A DNA stretch of 64,000 bases from an uncultured bacterium (GCA_949291365.1 CASEVJ010000005.1:62001-126000); one strand, 5' to 3'. Shown: positions 1 to 9,029, numbered from the stretch's first letter. Translations and numbers: made by a program. Notes: a model not told the origin generated them from the letters alone.

Positions 1-679
1 CATGCACCGAAAGCGGATAAAAACTCTTTCCCTCCAACACATACATTGTGTCTGCCTTCAAGTCAGAGGCCGCCCCCGACCAGGGCGGACGTTTGGTAAA
101 ACTCATATAGCTGTCTTTCTGTCCAAAAAGCATTACTAAAATTTTATTGGGCTTGGACACCAGGGTAAAAGGCGTCAAATCCAGCATCAGATTGCCGTGA
201 ATGGTGTCCAGCACGTCTTTAAGCTTCTCTCCGACGGGTTCCTTTTCGCGGTAAATCAAATAATTAAACGTTTCCCCTGTCAAAAATCCCGGCGGCGGAG
301 GCAGCCAGCGCACTTTTTGCTGGGCATCAGGCGCGGTGCGCACCTGGGCCGGCACTCCCATAATGTGGTGTTTTTCTTCCGGCACTGCCACCGAACCTAC
401 GCGCTCCAGCCCGGAAATCAATTCTTTAAATTCCTCTTCCGCCGCGGCACGCTGCTGCGGGGTTTCGGGCTGATGTTCTTCAAAAAGTTCATCAAAAATT
501 TGGGGATCAATTTTTTGTTTTTTAGCCGGCTCCGCCGGTTTTTCCGCCGGTTTGCCCACCATCAGCACCTTGCGGTAAGCGGCCTGCACATCAATATCAA
601 AATAGCGCAGTATAGGCGGAGCGATTAAAATAGCGCCCAGCACCCACAACAGCACGGTAATTTGTTTGACTACATCCAT
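1..679 (-). CDS. Membrane-anchored protein, C-terminus cut by window edge
   Basis: Minus-strand frame open from ATG at 679 to the window edge, about 226 codons visible. It starts MDVVKQITVLLWVLGAILIA, a single N-terminal membrane anchor, then a charged Pro/Glu-rich linker (EKPAEPAKKQK, EEHQPETPQQRAAAEEEF) and a globular part ending ...FTLVSKPNKILVMLFGQKDSYMSF...DTMYVLEGKSFYPLSVH. The last stretch resembles the beta-strand and helix leading into the HExxH of peptidase-MA-like gluzincins, but the motif itself would lie outside the window, so this is only a guess. It begins 4 bp after the rsmG stop and is probably the last visible gene of the mnmE-mnmG-rsmG transcript. Function unknown. Confidence 0.75.
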   Translation of the reverse strand, partial: MDVVKQITVLLWVLGAILIAPPILRYFDIDVQAAYRKVLMVGKPAEKPAEPAKKQKIDPQIFDELFEEHQPETPQQRAAAEEEFKELISGLERVGSVAVPEEKHHIMGVPAQVRTAPDAQQKVRWLPPPPGFLTGETFNYLIYREKEPVGEKLKDVLDTIHGNLMLDLTPFTLVSKPNKILVMLFGQKDSYMSFTKRPPWSGAASDLKADTMYVLEGKSFYPLSVH

Positions 680-683
680 CGGC

Positions 684-1340
684 TTACCCCACATGTCCCC
701 GCGCTTCTTTGGCAAATACAGCCAAATAACGCGCTCTCTCTTCCCCCGGCAGCGTATAGGCCACCGGTTCTTTTTCCCGCAAAGCACAACGCTCCACCAG
801 CTCCGGCTGCGCCTGGCAAGGCCGGCTCTGGTACGCGGCAAAAAGGCCGCCTTCTTTTACGGCGGGCGCAATCAGGGGCAGCACATCGTTTAGTTGCCCC
901 ATGGCGCGCTCTGTTACAAAATCAAACGGGCCTATTTGTTTTTGGCCCAAACGCATACATACTACAGTAACATTTTTTAAGCCCAATTTTAATACGGCCC
1001 AGTTCAAAAAAGAACACCGTTTTTCCAAGCTTTCCACCAGCGTTATCCGCGCCAGCGGCAAAGCCGCTGCACACGCCAGCCCGATGTATCCCGCCCCGGA
1101 GCCCATATCCGCTATAGAAAAGCTTTCTTTTTCCCCCGCCGCGCGCTTAAAAAAAGCCGCCGCGGCCAGCCCGTCGCATATATGGCGGGTAAAAAGTTCC
1201 TCTTTGGCGGCTACGCTGGTCAAATTCAAATAATCCTTTTTTATCCACACCAGCTCCGCATACGCCTGCAGCTGCTGCGTCTGTGTTTGGGTTATGTTCA
1301 GCCCTAACGAGGCCGCAAAATCAGACATGCTGCTGGGCAT
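684..1340 (-). CDS. rsmG: 16S rRNA (guanine-N7) methyltransferase RsmG
   Basis: SAM-dependent methyltransferase that methylates a conserved guanine (G527 in E. coli) of 16S rRNA. About 218 residues, the family's usual size. The SAM-binding motif I reads IADMGSGAGYIGLACA (about residues 78-93), followed by the acidic LVES strand and TERAMGQL, the family's conserved E-R-A segment. The start at 1340 was preferred over the ATG at 1328 because a GGAG lies 9 nt upstream of it; it overlaps the 3' end of mnmG by about 20 nt, indicating translational coupling. The mnmE-mnmG-rsmG order is the classic origin-proximal arrangement. Confidence 0.93.
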   Translation of the reverse strand: MPSSMSDFAASLGLNITQTQTQQLQAYAELVWIKKDYLNLTSVAAKEELFTRHICDGLAAAAFFKRAAGEKESFSIADMGSGAGYIGLACAAALPLARITLVESLEKRCSFLNWAVLKLGLKNVTVVCMRLGQKQIGPFDFVTERAMGQLNDVLPLIAPAVKEGGLFAAYQSRPCQAQPELVERCALREKEPVAYTLPGEERARYLAVFAKEARGHVG

Positions 1341-3105
1341 GTTTCAGTCTCCGGTAACGCTCTATATGAATGGCCAGCAACTGTATATCCGCCGGTGTAA
1401 CGCCCGGGATACGCGCCGCCTGCCCCAAGGTGCGAGGGCGGACGGTTTTGAGTTTTTGGCTGCTCTCTATCAAAATGCCTTTGACGGCGGACGGGTCAAA
1501 CCCTTCCGGAATAACGATGTTTTCCGCCTGGGCCAGTTTTTCCGCGTCTTTGCGGTTGCGCTCATAATAACCGGCGTATTTTTGGAATACGTCCACATGA
1601 AAACGCACCTTTTGCTCCGTCCACGGGTACAGATCTGTTTCATCAATCACATGGTGGGGATTGGCTTTGAGCAATTCCACCTGTTTTTGGTAATTTTCAA
1701 ACGCTTTTTTGTATTTTGCATTCAGCGTGCCCAATTCAAACCCATAGGGGCACAGACGCAAGTCGGCATTGTCGTTGCGCAGCAGAATGCGGTATTCGGC
1801 GCGGGAAGTGAACATACGGTAGGGCTCATTGACGCCTTTGGTTACCAGGTCGTCTATCAACACGCCGATATACGCCTCGTCACGGCGCAGGACAAAGGGC
1901 TCCTGCCCGCGTGTTTTGCGGGTGGCATTAACACCAGCCACAAAGCCCTGCCCGCCGGCTTCTTCGTAGCCGGTGGTACCGTTGATTTGCCCGGCGCAGA
2001 AAAGCCCCGGCACTATTTTGCTCTCCAAAGAAGGAAACAAATCCATCGGGTCGGAAAAGTCATATTCTATGGCATAGCCCGGGCGGGTAATGGAAGCGTT
2101 CTCCAGCCCCGGCACCGATTTTAACAAGGCCCGCTGCACTTCTTCAGGCATACTGGTAGAAAACCCCTGTATATAAAATTCTTCGGTATTGCTGCCTTCC
2201 GGCTCCAAAAAGAGCGGGTGGGTTTTTACGTCCGGGAATTTTTTGGTTTTATCTTCCACCGACGGGCAATAGCGCGGCCCCAGCGCATGTATTTTGCCGC
2301 TGTACATGGCGGAGCGGTTTAAATTTTCGCGCAAGATTTTATCGGTTTCTTCCGTCGTGCGGGTAATGTAACAGCTTAAAAAGTGGCGCTTGGATTGCTC
2401 TTTAGCGTCTGTAAAATGGGAAATGGGCTGCAGCGGGTCGTCCGAGGGCTGCAGGCGGAATTTGGAGAAATCAATGCCGCGCGCATTTACGCGCATGGGG
2501 GTACCGGTTTTGAAACGGATAATATGCAAGCCCAGTGCTTTTAAAGATTTAGACAGCTCATTGCTGGGCATATCGTTGTAGCGGCCGCCGGGGAATACTT
2601 CTTCGCCTATGTGAATGGTGCCGCCCAGAAAAGTGCCCGTGGTCAGCACCACGGTTTTGGCGCGGTAAAACGTGTGGCGCAGGGTGATGACACCAGACAC
2701 CGCCCCGTCAGAGGTGGTAAGTTGGGCCGCCTCGTCCTGCATAATATCCAGATTGGGCTGGCGCTCCAGCGTGTGTTTAAAATTGAACTGGTAGGCCTTT
2801 TTGTCACACTGCACACGCGGGGAATGCACGGCAGGACCTTTGCCGGTATTAAGCATGTGGTAATGCACGGCGGCACTGTCTGTCACCAGCCCCATGGCTC
2901 CGCCCAGTGCGTCTATTTCGCGCACGATTTGCCCCTTGGCAATGCCCCCAATGGAAGGATTGCAGGACATTTGGGCAATGGTATCCAAGCTTTGGCTCAA
3001 AATCAGCGTGCGCGCACCGGTTTTGGCAGAGGCCAGGGCCGCTTCACAGCCGGCGTGCCCGCCGCCAATTACAATGACATCATACTGCTGTGGATATTCA
3101 TACAT
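1321..3105 (-). CDS. mnmG: tRNA uridine-5-carboxymethylaminomethyl modification enzyme MnmG (GidA)
   Basis: FAD-dependent partner of MnmE; together they install the cmnm5 group on U34 of tRNAs. The N-terminal dinucleotide-binding motif reads VIVIGGGHAGCEAALASAKTG, followed by the family block MSCNPSIGGIAKGQIVREIDALGG; a second family block, GPRYCPSVEDK, lies near residue 290, and GLFCAGQINGTTGYEEAGGQG near residue 365 matches the FAD-binding C-terminal signature. The start MYEYPQQYD at 3105 was chosen because it lies 7 nt after the mnmE stop; an upstream in-frame start would run into mnmE. Length about 594 aa, slightly shorter than the usual 620-630. Confidence 0.95.
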   Translation of the reverse strand: MYEYPQQYDVIVIGGGHAGCEAALASAKTGARTLILSQSLDTIAQMSCNPSIGGIAKGQIVREIDALGGAMGLVTDSAAVHYHMLNTGKGPAVHSPRVQCDKKAYQFNFKHTLERQPNLDIMQDEAAQLTTSDGAVSGVITLRHTFYRAKTVVLTTGTFLGGTIHIGEEVFPGGRYNDMPSNELSKSLKALGLHIIRFKTGTPMRVNARGIDFSKFRLQPSDDPLQPISHFTDAKEQSKRHFLSCYITRTTEETDKILRENLNRSAMYSGKIHALGPRYCPSVEDKTKKFPDVKTHPLFLEPEGSNTEEFYIQGFSTSMPEEVQRALLKSVPGLENASITRPGYAIEYDFSDPMDLFPSLESKIVPGLFCAGQINGTTGYEEAGGQGFVAGVNATRKTRGQEPFVLRRDEAYIGVLIDDLVTKGVNEPYRMFTSRAEYRILLRNDNADLRLCPYGFELGTLNAKYKKAFENYQKQVELLKANPHHVIDETDLYPWTEQKVRFHVDVFQKYAGYYERNRKDAEKLAQAENIVIPEGFDPSAVKGILIESSQKLKTVRPRTLGQAARIPGVTPADIQLLAIHIERYRRLKHAQQHV

Positions 3106-3112
3106 GATACGT

Positions 3113-4471
3113 CTACTTCCCCATACAAAATTTAGAAAAGATAATACCCAGCACATCGTCGGGTGTCACTTCCCCGGCCAGCTCTTTAAGCGCCTTTAAG
3201 GCGCCGCGTATATGCTCGGCGCACAGCTCCAGCCCGGCGTTGCTCTGCAAACGCACGCAGGCCGACTCCACTTCGGTTTGTGCGTCCAACACCGCCTGGT
3301 ATTGGCGCAGGTTGGAAATCATCACCCCGTCCTGCGCCTGCGCCTGCGGCGCAGACACAAAAGACAAAATCTGCTTTTTCAGAGCTTCTACCCCTTCTCC
3401 GTTTTTACAGGAGACATAGGCCGTATACTGGGCCTTGCCTTCCAGCTCGCAGCGGCCCTGCGGGGCCTGGTCTGTTTTGTTTAACACCAGCACGACCGGC
3501 TTATTGGTCTTTTGCACATCGTCCCACAAAGCGCTTTCCTGCGGGGTTAGCTCTCGCGTCAAATCTGCCACAAACAGCACAATGTCGGCCTTTTCTATGG
3601 CGCGCAGACTGCGCTTCATACCTTCCTGTTCGGCAGGGTCTAATGCATGCTCGCGGATGCCGGCTGTATCGGTTAAAATTATTTTTTGGCCCTCTAAATC
3701 CAGCGTTTCTTCCACCGTGTCGCGCGTGGTGCCGCTTTGGTCAGACACAATGGCCCGGTCAAACCCCACCAACGCATTAAGCAAGCTGGATTTGCCGCAG
3801 TTGGGCGCGCCCACAATGGCGGCCTTGATCCCTTCTTTTATCAACCGCCCCACGGAAAAGGTATCTGCCAGCCGCGCCAGCACCCCGGCTTGCGCCAGTA
3901 AATCTTTTTCTGTTTTTTGCGTATCCAGCGGGGGCATTTCTTCATCTACGTCATCCAAGCGCGCTTCCAGTTGGGCCAAAGTTTCGGCCAAGGTGTTTTT
4001 AACGCCGTTTAGCTTCTCGCTCAAACGTCCGTCCAAAGAAGACAAGGCCAAATCATGCGCGGCTTTATTGCCCGCAGAAATCAAATCACACAAACCTTGC
4101 GCTTCCAGCAAATCCATTTTCCCGTTTAAAAACGCCCGGTAAGAAAATTCCCCCCGCTTGGCCGGTTCAGCTCCGGCGGCGCATAAAATTTCCAGCAGCC
4201 GCCCGCGAATGTAGGCAGAGCCGTGCAAAGCAAATTCCACCACATCCTCCCCGGTAAAACTGCGCGGCGCCGGAAAATAAGTAACCAACGCCTCGTCCAG
4301 CACGGTTTTTCCGTCGTAAATACGGCAGAACACCTGCTCCCGCGGCGGGAATATTTTTTCCGCGGTAGTAATTTTGCACAGCAATGCCAAACTGTCCGGC
4401 CCGCTCACGCGGATAATGGATATGGCGCTTTGCCCCGGTGCGGTGGCCGGAGCGCAAATAGTCGTTGACAT
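3113..4471 (-). CDS. mnmE: tRNA modification GTPase MnmE (TrmE)
   Basis: GTPase and formyl-THF-binding partner of MnmG. N-terminal tetrahydrofolate-binding domain (about 1-115), helical domain, and an inserted Ras-like G domain: G1 GAPNCGKSS, G2 region TTRDTVEE, G3 DTAG, G4 NKTD. It ends FSKFCMGK, matching the family's invariant C-terminal Cys-x-Gly-Lys that acts in catalysis. Length 452 aa is standard. Upstream on the minus strand, TAAAAT lies exactly 6 nt before the ATG with no Shine-Dalgarno, so the mRNA is probably leaderless. mnmG follows after 7 nt. Confidence 0.96.
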   Translation of the reverse strand: MSTTICAPATAPGQSAISIIRVSGPDSLALLCKITTAEKIFPPREQVFCRIYDGKTVLDEALVTYFPAPRSFTGEDVVEFALHGSAYIRGRLLEILCAAGAEPAKRGEFSYRAFLNGKMDLLEAQGLCDLISAGNKAAHDLALSSLDGRLSEKLNGVKNTLAETLAQLEARLDDVDEEMPPLDTQKTEKDLLAQAGVLARLADTFSVGRLIKEGIKAAIVGAPNCGKSSLLNALVGFDRAIVSDQSGTTRDTVEETLDLEGQKIILTDTAGIREHALDPAEQEGMKRSLRAIEKADIVLFVADLTRELTPQESALWDDVQKTNKPVVLVLNKTDQAPQGRCELEGKAQYTAYVSCKNGEGVEALKKQILSFVSAPQAQAQDGVMISNLRQYQAVLDAQTEVESACVRLQSNAGLELCAEHIRGALKALKELAGEVTPDDVLGIIFSKFCMGK

Positions 4472-4483
4472 AGGTATATTTTA
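4472..4483 (-). promoter_or_regulatory. mnmE -10 box abutting the start codon (leaderless candidate)
   Basis: On the minus strand TAAAAT (4483-4478) is followed by 6 nt (4477-4472) and then ATG at 4471. Transcription would begin at or next to the A of the ATG. No ribosome-binding site lies between. Confidence 0.5.
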
Positions 4484-4614
4484 TAATTTTTGCTTGCTTT
4501 TTGGGGGCTCTTTTCCGTACGCACGCGATAAATGTCATTTAGGCGTCCCGCCAAATCCAACCCCTGCGCGCTATGGCACCGCCAGCCGCTCAGAAAGGCC
4601 ATATTCCCATAAAA

Positions 4615-4638
4615 ATGCCCGCTCTGGCAAGCGGGCAT
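4615..4638 (-). terminator. Intrinsic terminator of the degenerate hydrolase gene
   Basis: Perfect 8-bp stem ATGCCCGC / GCGGGCAT with an 8-nt loop, followed in the minus direction by a T-rich run (TTTTTATG). It separates the hydrolase gene from mnmE, supporting an independent mnmE promoter. Confidence 0.75.
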
Positions 4639-4658
4639 ATCGTTTATAAAAAATATTT

Positions 4659-5645
4659 TTATTGTTCTTTGGGCAGGGTAGGTACAAACTCTTTGCCGCC
4701 GTTGGCCTTAAGAAAAGCCGCCGAGTCCGTCCAGGCGGGCGCTGCGCCCCTGCCATAATACAAATGCGTTTGCACCGCCGCGCCGCTGCGGCGCAGCAAG
4801 GTGGACACATTATTCCACCGTTGGGTCAAAGAAAGACCAAATAAGTCCAGCGCTTCTTCGGCCTCTTTCTTCCCCATAAAACTGTCCGAAGCCAGCTGAA
4901 AGTTGTCGTCACGAGCGCCCATATAGTAAAACTGGGGCGTTTTTTTCCAGTTTTTTATATCAAATTTTTGCCCCGTCCAAGTTTTGATATCTGCCGTGCC
5001 CAGCGGATAGGCCAAGGGGGTTTCTTTCCATTGTTCAAGCGGCAAAGGCACCATGCCGTCCGTGCCGCCGCAAACGGCGGCCTGTACGGTTTTGGGGTGG
5101 AGGAACGTAAAGCGCGTGCAGAAATCCCCCGACGGGCCAAACCCGCTCAACCAAATTTTTTTATAGGTTTTTATCCCCTCTTTTTTCAGGCGTTTGCGGG
5201 CATCTTTAAGCATGGCCAGAAACTGCAAATCCGGGCGTTTTAACACCCCCTCGCGTATTTGCATAATTTCTCTGTCCAAAGAGCCGGGGCGCATTGCCGG
5301 GGCCGAAGGCACCCGCGTAAACACCGGCATAATCACAGGCGTTTGCAACGTATCCAACAACGCATGGGCCTGCAAATACCCCAAAGCACCTGCCGTTTGG
5401 TCGGCCCGGCCGCTGTTTAATTTGAACAAAGCAGGGTCTGCCTCGGCCAATAAAAAATATTTTTTATTGCGTTCCAGCCCGCGCGGCACCGCCAAAAAAT
5501 AACCGTGGGAAAATCCTTTATCCGGGTCAGGGCCGACATACTGTATCCACAGCGTATCGGTATAAATTTCCCCGGTGCGGCTTTGGGCTAATCCCAGCGC
5601 CGGCAATATGCAAAACAGGATAAACAGATAAATAATTTTACGCAT
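4659..5645 (-). CDS. Secreted alpha/beta-hydrolase-fold protein with apparently lost catalytic residues
   Basis: About 328 aa. Signal peptide MRKIIYLFILFCILPALGLAQ, so periplasmic or exported. The start at 5645 was chosen for a GGGGGA ribosome-binding site 5 nt upstream and because the signal peptide begins there. The segment KKIWLSGFGPSGDFCTRFTFLHPKTVQAAVCGG aligns by eye with the nucleophile elbow of secreted PHB-depolymerase/esterase-like proteins (pattern G-F-S-A-S-G...RF..LHP..V.A...GG), but the nucleophile position is Gly rather than Ser. The usual C-terminal G-x-G-H motif reads YYGRGAAPAW, with no His. An Asp remains in GARDDN. The fold assignment is moderately secure; the loss of catalysis is inference. 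It is a monocistron between two terminators. Confidence 0.7.
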   Translation of the reverse strand: MRKIIYLFILFCILPALGLAQSRTGEIYTDTLWIQYVGPDPDKGFSHGYFLAVPRGLERNKKYFLLAEADPALFKLNSGRADQTAGALGYLQAHALLDTLQTPVIMPVFTRVPSAPAMRPGSLDREIMQIREGVLKRPDLQFLAMLKDARKRLKKEGIKTYKKIWLSGFGPSGDFCTRFTFLHPKTVQAAVCGGTDGMVPLPLEQWKETPLAYPLGTADIKTWTGQKFDIKNWKKTPQFYYMGARDDNFQLASDSFMGKKEAEEALDLFGLSLTQRWNNVSTLLRRSGAAVQTHLYYGRGAAPAWTDSAAFLKANGGKEFVPTLPKEQ

Positions 5646-5777
5646 AGTTCCCCCTCTGTCAAAACTATTGTAGCATAAATCTTTTATTTCGCTGGCATGG
5701 CGGTATATTAAATAGCAAATAAGTAAAACAGCCATGCCGGAAGTGGCTTTTAGGCGGGCGGTATTTTAAGCCAATAA

Positions 5778-5805
5778 AACTCCCCGGGCTTACACCCAGG
5801 GAGTT
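5778..5805. terminator. Hairpin between jag and the hydrolase gene
   Basis: AACTCCC...GGGAGTT, 7-bp stem with a GC-containing loop. It lies directly beside the jag terminator, so it may be a second terminator or a processed hairpin. No strong T-tract on either side. Confidence 0.35.
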
Positions 5806-5823
5806 ATGTGAACAATATTGATA

Positions 5824-5851
5824 AAAATCCCCGTCTACCGGCGGGGATTTT
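5824..5851 (-). terminator. Intrinsic terminator of the rpmH-rnpA-yidD-yidC-jag operon
   Basis: AAAATCCCCG / CGGGGATTTT stem with 8-nt loop and T-runs on both sides; it lies 15 bp beyond the jag stop. Confidence 0.8.
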
Positions 5852-5866
5852 TATTAAAACAAGCAA

Positions 5867-7117
5867 TTAGTTGCCCTGCGGCTTTTGCTCTTCTTCCGCG
5901 TTTGGGGTCGGTTCAAACAAAGGGCCGCATGCACAGCCGTTTTGGTTTTCAGCTTCGTTGGAAGCGGCGGGCTGGGCAGACACCTCTGCCGCGGCAGGCA
6001 CATTTTCTGCAGTATCGGGCTGGGCCGCCGCTTGTGCGGGGGCTTGGGCAACCGGGGCTGTTTCTGCTACGGGCTGCGCGTCTGCTTGCGCCAGATCCGG
6101 CTGCGCATCTGCTTGGGCAGGGGCCGGGCTGTCCGTTTGTGCGGGCTGCGTGGCGGGCTCACTTTGTTGCAGAGCGGGCTGGGCGTTTTCTTCGCTCATC
6201 GTAGCCGGTTGGGGCTTTTGCACGGGCTGGTCAGCCGGGCGCGGACGCAAGGTAACTTTGCGCCACTGGCCTTCCCCTTCAGACACCGTAATCACAAATT
6301 CATTGTTCTCCGCCGCGCGGTGAATATAGCGGCGCAATTGCGCGCTCATCGGGCGGAAGCGGTAAACGCTGTAGCCGTTTTTAATCTGGTTAATGCCGTA
6401 TTCCAAATCCGCATTGATTTTATCTTCTGCTTTGCGCCAGTAGTTTTGCGTATCGGCAATCACGGAAATCGGTTTGTCAAAATGGCGGCTGACGCTTAAC
6501 GTGGCCAAATATTGCAGGGATTCCAGTGTTTTGCCTTCTTTGCCAATTACGATAGCCGGGTGGTCGCAGTCAAACGTCAGCAAAATGCGGTGCTGTTTTT
6601 CGTCCCACCAAGCGTTGAGATTTTCCACTTTGACGCCCATATGCGCCAATACATTGGCCAAATAATCTTTGGCTTCCTGCAAGGGGGCTTTCAAAAAATC
6701 CGGGATAACCGCATGCTGAATTTGTTCATTGGGCAGCAGCTGCGGTTCATTGATTTTGGGAGCTTTTTCTGCCGACGCATGACGCGCCCCATAAGCGCGG
6801 CGGCCGCCGCGTTTAATTTCACGCACGCCGGCTTCTTCCCCTTTGCGGGAGCGGGAAGATTTCCCCCCGCGTCCACGCCCGGCAGAACGCTTCTTTTTAG
6901 GCACGTCCATATAAATTTGCGCATCCAAATTATCCGACACCCAGCGCTTTTGGCGCAGTTCCACCACCGCCGGGCGCGCCCCAATACCCAAAAATCCTTT
7001 GCGCGGGCTTTCCACAACGGTTACCTCCACCTGGTCTCGGCGCAACCCTAATTTTTTTAGTCCTTTTTCTATGGCTGAAGAAATTTCTTTATCTTCTACT
7101 CTAATTTTGTGCGGCAT
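5867..7117 (-). CDS. jag: Jag/KhpB family RNA-binding protein with Jag-N, KH and R3H domains and a Pro/Ala/Gln tail
   Basis: RNA-binding protein usually encoded beside yidC; in Gram-positives it acts with KhpA in envelope and cell-division control. Jag-N domain (about 1-58) with ESPRKGFLGIGARPA. Then a basic linker (KKKRSAGRGRGGKSSRSRKG) and a KH domain (about 150-225) with the GxxG-type VIGKEGKTLESLQYL. R3H domain (about 225-290): RFRPMSAQLRRYIHRAAENNEFVITVSEGEGQWRKVTL. The last ~115 residues are a low-complexity Pro/Ala/Gln/Asp tail with repeated AQPxxAQxDAQP units, ending in a short Cys-containing segment (NGCACGP); that tail is longer than I expect for the family. SD AAGGAG lies upstream of ATG 7117; 15 bp separate it from yidC. 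Confidence 0.9.
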   Translation of the reverse strand: MPHKIRVEDKEISSAIEKGLKKLGLRRDQVEVTVVESPRKGFLGIGARPAVVELRQKRWVSDNLDAQIYMDVPKKKRSAGRGRGGKSSRSRKGEEAGVREIKRGGRRAYGARHASAEKAPKINEPQLLPNEQIQHAVIPDFLKAPLQEAKDYLANVLAHMGVKVENLNAWWDEKQHRILLTFDCDHPAIVIGKEGKTLESLQYLATLSVSRHFDKPISVIADTQNYWRKAEDKINADLEYGINQIKNGYSVYRFRPMSAQLRRYIHRAAENNEFVITVSEGEGQWRKVTLRPRPADQPVQKPQPATMSEENAQPALQQSEPATQPAQTDSPAPAQADAQPDLAQADAQPVAETAPVAQAPAQAAAQPDTAENVPAAAEVSAQPAASNEAENQNGCACGPLFEPTPNAEEEQKPQGN

Positions 7118-7132
7118 AAAATAAACTCCTTG

Positions 7133-8716
7133 CTATTTCATGTTAGCGATTTTTTTATTGGCTAAGGTCTGGATTCCAAACGTAATCAAGCTGTTGGTCA
7201 GCCAGTACAACACCAGGCCGGACGGAAAATTCATAAACAGCAGCGTAAAAATCAGCGGCATATATTTAAACATGGCGGCCTGGGTAGGATCCATACCGGC
7301 GGGCATGGTGGCCCGCTGTTGGAAAAACATCACGGCGCCCATTAAAATGGGCAAGATATAATACGGGTCTTTAGAAGACAGATCCGTAATCCACCAGATA
7401 AATCCGGCCCCGTGCAAAGACCAAGACGTGCGCAAAGCATTAAACAGCGCCAAAAAGATAGGCAGCTGGATAAGCAAAGGCAGACAGCCCGAGAGCGGAT
7501 TGATTTTATGTTTTTGGTACAAAGCCAGCATTTCGCGGTTGAGCGCTTCCGGATTATTTTTATACTTTTCCTGCAGGCGTTTCATTTCCGGCTGCACTTT
7601 TTTCATCTGCGCGCTGGATTTAAGCGACATCAGCGTAAACTTAAACAGTATCAACTGCAACAGCACCGTCAGCATGATAATGGCTACGCCGTAATTGCCC
7701 GTCCAACTATAGAACAATTCCAGCACATTGCGCGCCAAACGGCCCAGCGCGCCAAAAAAGCCAAACTCAATGCTGCGGCTTAAATGGTACGGCAATTTCT
7801 CAAATGCTTGATAATCTTTCGGCCCAAAATAGAAATCGGATTTCATTTCCAGAGAGGACTTGGCGGCAAGCGTCTGCGCGGGCACATTAATCAGCAGCTG
7901 TGGCCCTTGCACTTCCGCCTCTCCAAACAATCCCCACGCCCGTTTGCGGGTGGTGACGGGATGCCTATCGGTCTTTAAGGTGCCGGCCGTCCAATTCTGC
8001 GGAATCAGCACGCTTAAGAAATAGCGGTTTTGCACACCGGCCCAAATCCAATCTTTGCCGGAGGCGGGAGACTCCTCACTTTTGGTAAATTTCACCAGCG
8101 TAGGATGCTTTTTGCCGCTTTCCTGCATTAAATAGACGGCTTTGGACTCGCGTTCATTATCGGACATTTCGCTCTTGGTCGTAGCCAAACCGGGGCCAAA
8201 ATTAAACGCAAACGCCGGCAACTCCACATCAGAGCCGGTTTTGTTATTAAAAGTAATATTGACATTATTGATGCCGTTTTCATTAAAACGGTAGGTTTTA
8301 TGCATTTCCACCCCGGCCGCCAAATCCGCCGAGAAAGTAATGGAATGCTGCGTGCGCTGGCTCTCCGTAAAATCCAGCTGGGGCAAGGTGGCAAAATAGC
8401 CCTCGCCTTTATAAGGGGTTAAATCTAAATCGCCCAATACATCATCAAAAAGGAAGGTTTTTATCCCTGCGCCTTTGGAAGAAAATGTAATTTGTGCCGT
8501 GGGCGCCCGAAAGGTAATCATTTCTTCCGGAAGGGAAGAGGGGGCGGCTTTGGAAAGGGACGGAAGGGCCGTATGGGCCAGCTCTTCTTGAGCGGCGGCT
8601 AATTGCTGCTCGGCGGCTTTTTGCTCCTGTTGCATGCGGGGAATGGTAACAAACTGATTATACCCCGTCAGCACCAACAGAAAAAACAGGGCCGCGAGTA
8701 AAAAGTTTCTGTTCAT
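7133..8716 (-). CDS. yidC: Membrane protein insertase YidC
   Basis: Inserts and folds inner-membrane proteins with or without Sec. The 527-aa length and architecture are those of Gram-negative YidC: an N-terminal membrane anchor (MNRNFLLAALFFLLVLTGYNQFV), a ~300-residue periplasmic beta-sandwich domain, then the conserved 60KD_IMP core with five C-terminal segments. Core hallmarks are GNYGVAIIMLTVLLQLILFKFTLMSLKSSAQMKKVQPEMKRLQEKY, the family's KMQxLQPxxKxIQEKYK-like region, and NPLSGCLPLLIQLPIFLALF. Located between yidD and jag in the standard order. Confidence 0.96.
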   Translation of the reverse strand: MNRNFLLAALFFLLVLTGYNQFVTIPRMQQEQKAAEQQLAAAQEELAHTALPSLSKAAPSSLPEEMITFRAPTAQITFSSKGAGIKTFLFDDVLGDLDLTPYKGEGYFATLPQLDFTESQRTQHSITFSADLAAGVEMHKTYRFNENGINNVNITFNNKTGSDVELPAFAFNFGPGLATTKSEMSDNERESKAVYLMQESGKKHPTLVKFTKSEESPASGKDWIWAGVQNRYFLSVLIPQNWTAGTLKTDRHPVTTRKRAWGLFGEAEVQGPQLLINVPAQTLAAKSSLEMKSDFYFGPKDYQAFEKLPYHLSRSIEFGFFGALGRLARNVLELFYSWTGNYGVAIIMLTVLLQLILFKFTLMSLKSSAQMKKVQPEMKRLQEKYKNNPEALNREMLALYQKHKINPLSGCLPLLIQLPIFLALFNALRTSWSLHGAGFIWWITDLSSKDPYYILPILMGAVMFFQQRATMPAGMDPTQAAMFKYMPLIFTLLFMNFPSGLVLYWLTNSLITFGIQTLANKKIANMK

Positions 8717-8792
8717 AAAATCCTCTGAAATAGGCCGTTTGGCACGGCGGACTTCCTTTCAGCGGGCTTTCAGAACATGGAAAAGCGGGCTT

Positions 8793-9029
8793 TTAAGGCA
8801 CCGGGTCGTAACCGCCCTGGTGAAAAGGATGGCACTTGCCCACACGCAACAGAGCAAGCCCCGTCCCCTTAAAAACCCCATATTTCATAATCGCCTCTTT
8901 GGCATACTGGCTGCAGGTGGGCGTAAAACGGCACACCCCGCGCGGCCCTAAAAACGGCCGCACCAGCAACATAAAAGCGTTTAGCAAGAAGAGCAATGCT
9001 TTTCTGCTAATCAGCGAAATCTGTTTCAT
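8793..9029 (-). CDS. yidD: Membrane protein insertion efficiency factor YidD
   Basis: Small (78 aa) membrane-associated protein that assists YidC-dependent insertion. Signature [45 protein letters not shown] matches the family consensus CRFxPTCSxYaxeAixxyGxxxGxxLaxxRixRCxPxxxGGxDPVP. ATG at 9029 overlaps the rnpA stop (ATGA), implying coupling. An in-frame upstream extension exists but lies within rnpA, so the short form is used. Confidence 0.95.
   Translation of the reverse strand: MKQISLISRKALLFLLNAFMLLVRPFLGPRGVCRFTPTCSQYAKEAIMKYGVFKGTGLALLRVGKCHPFHQGGYDPVP

Noticed and set aside
1237..1246. DnaA box in rsmG
   Set aside because: One perfect 9-mer in 64 kb is about the chance number; no cluster or AT-rich unwinding region.
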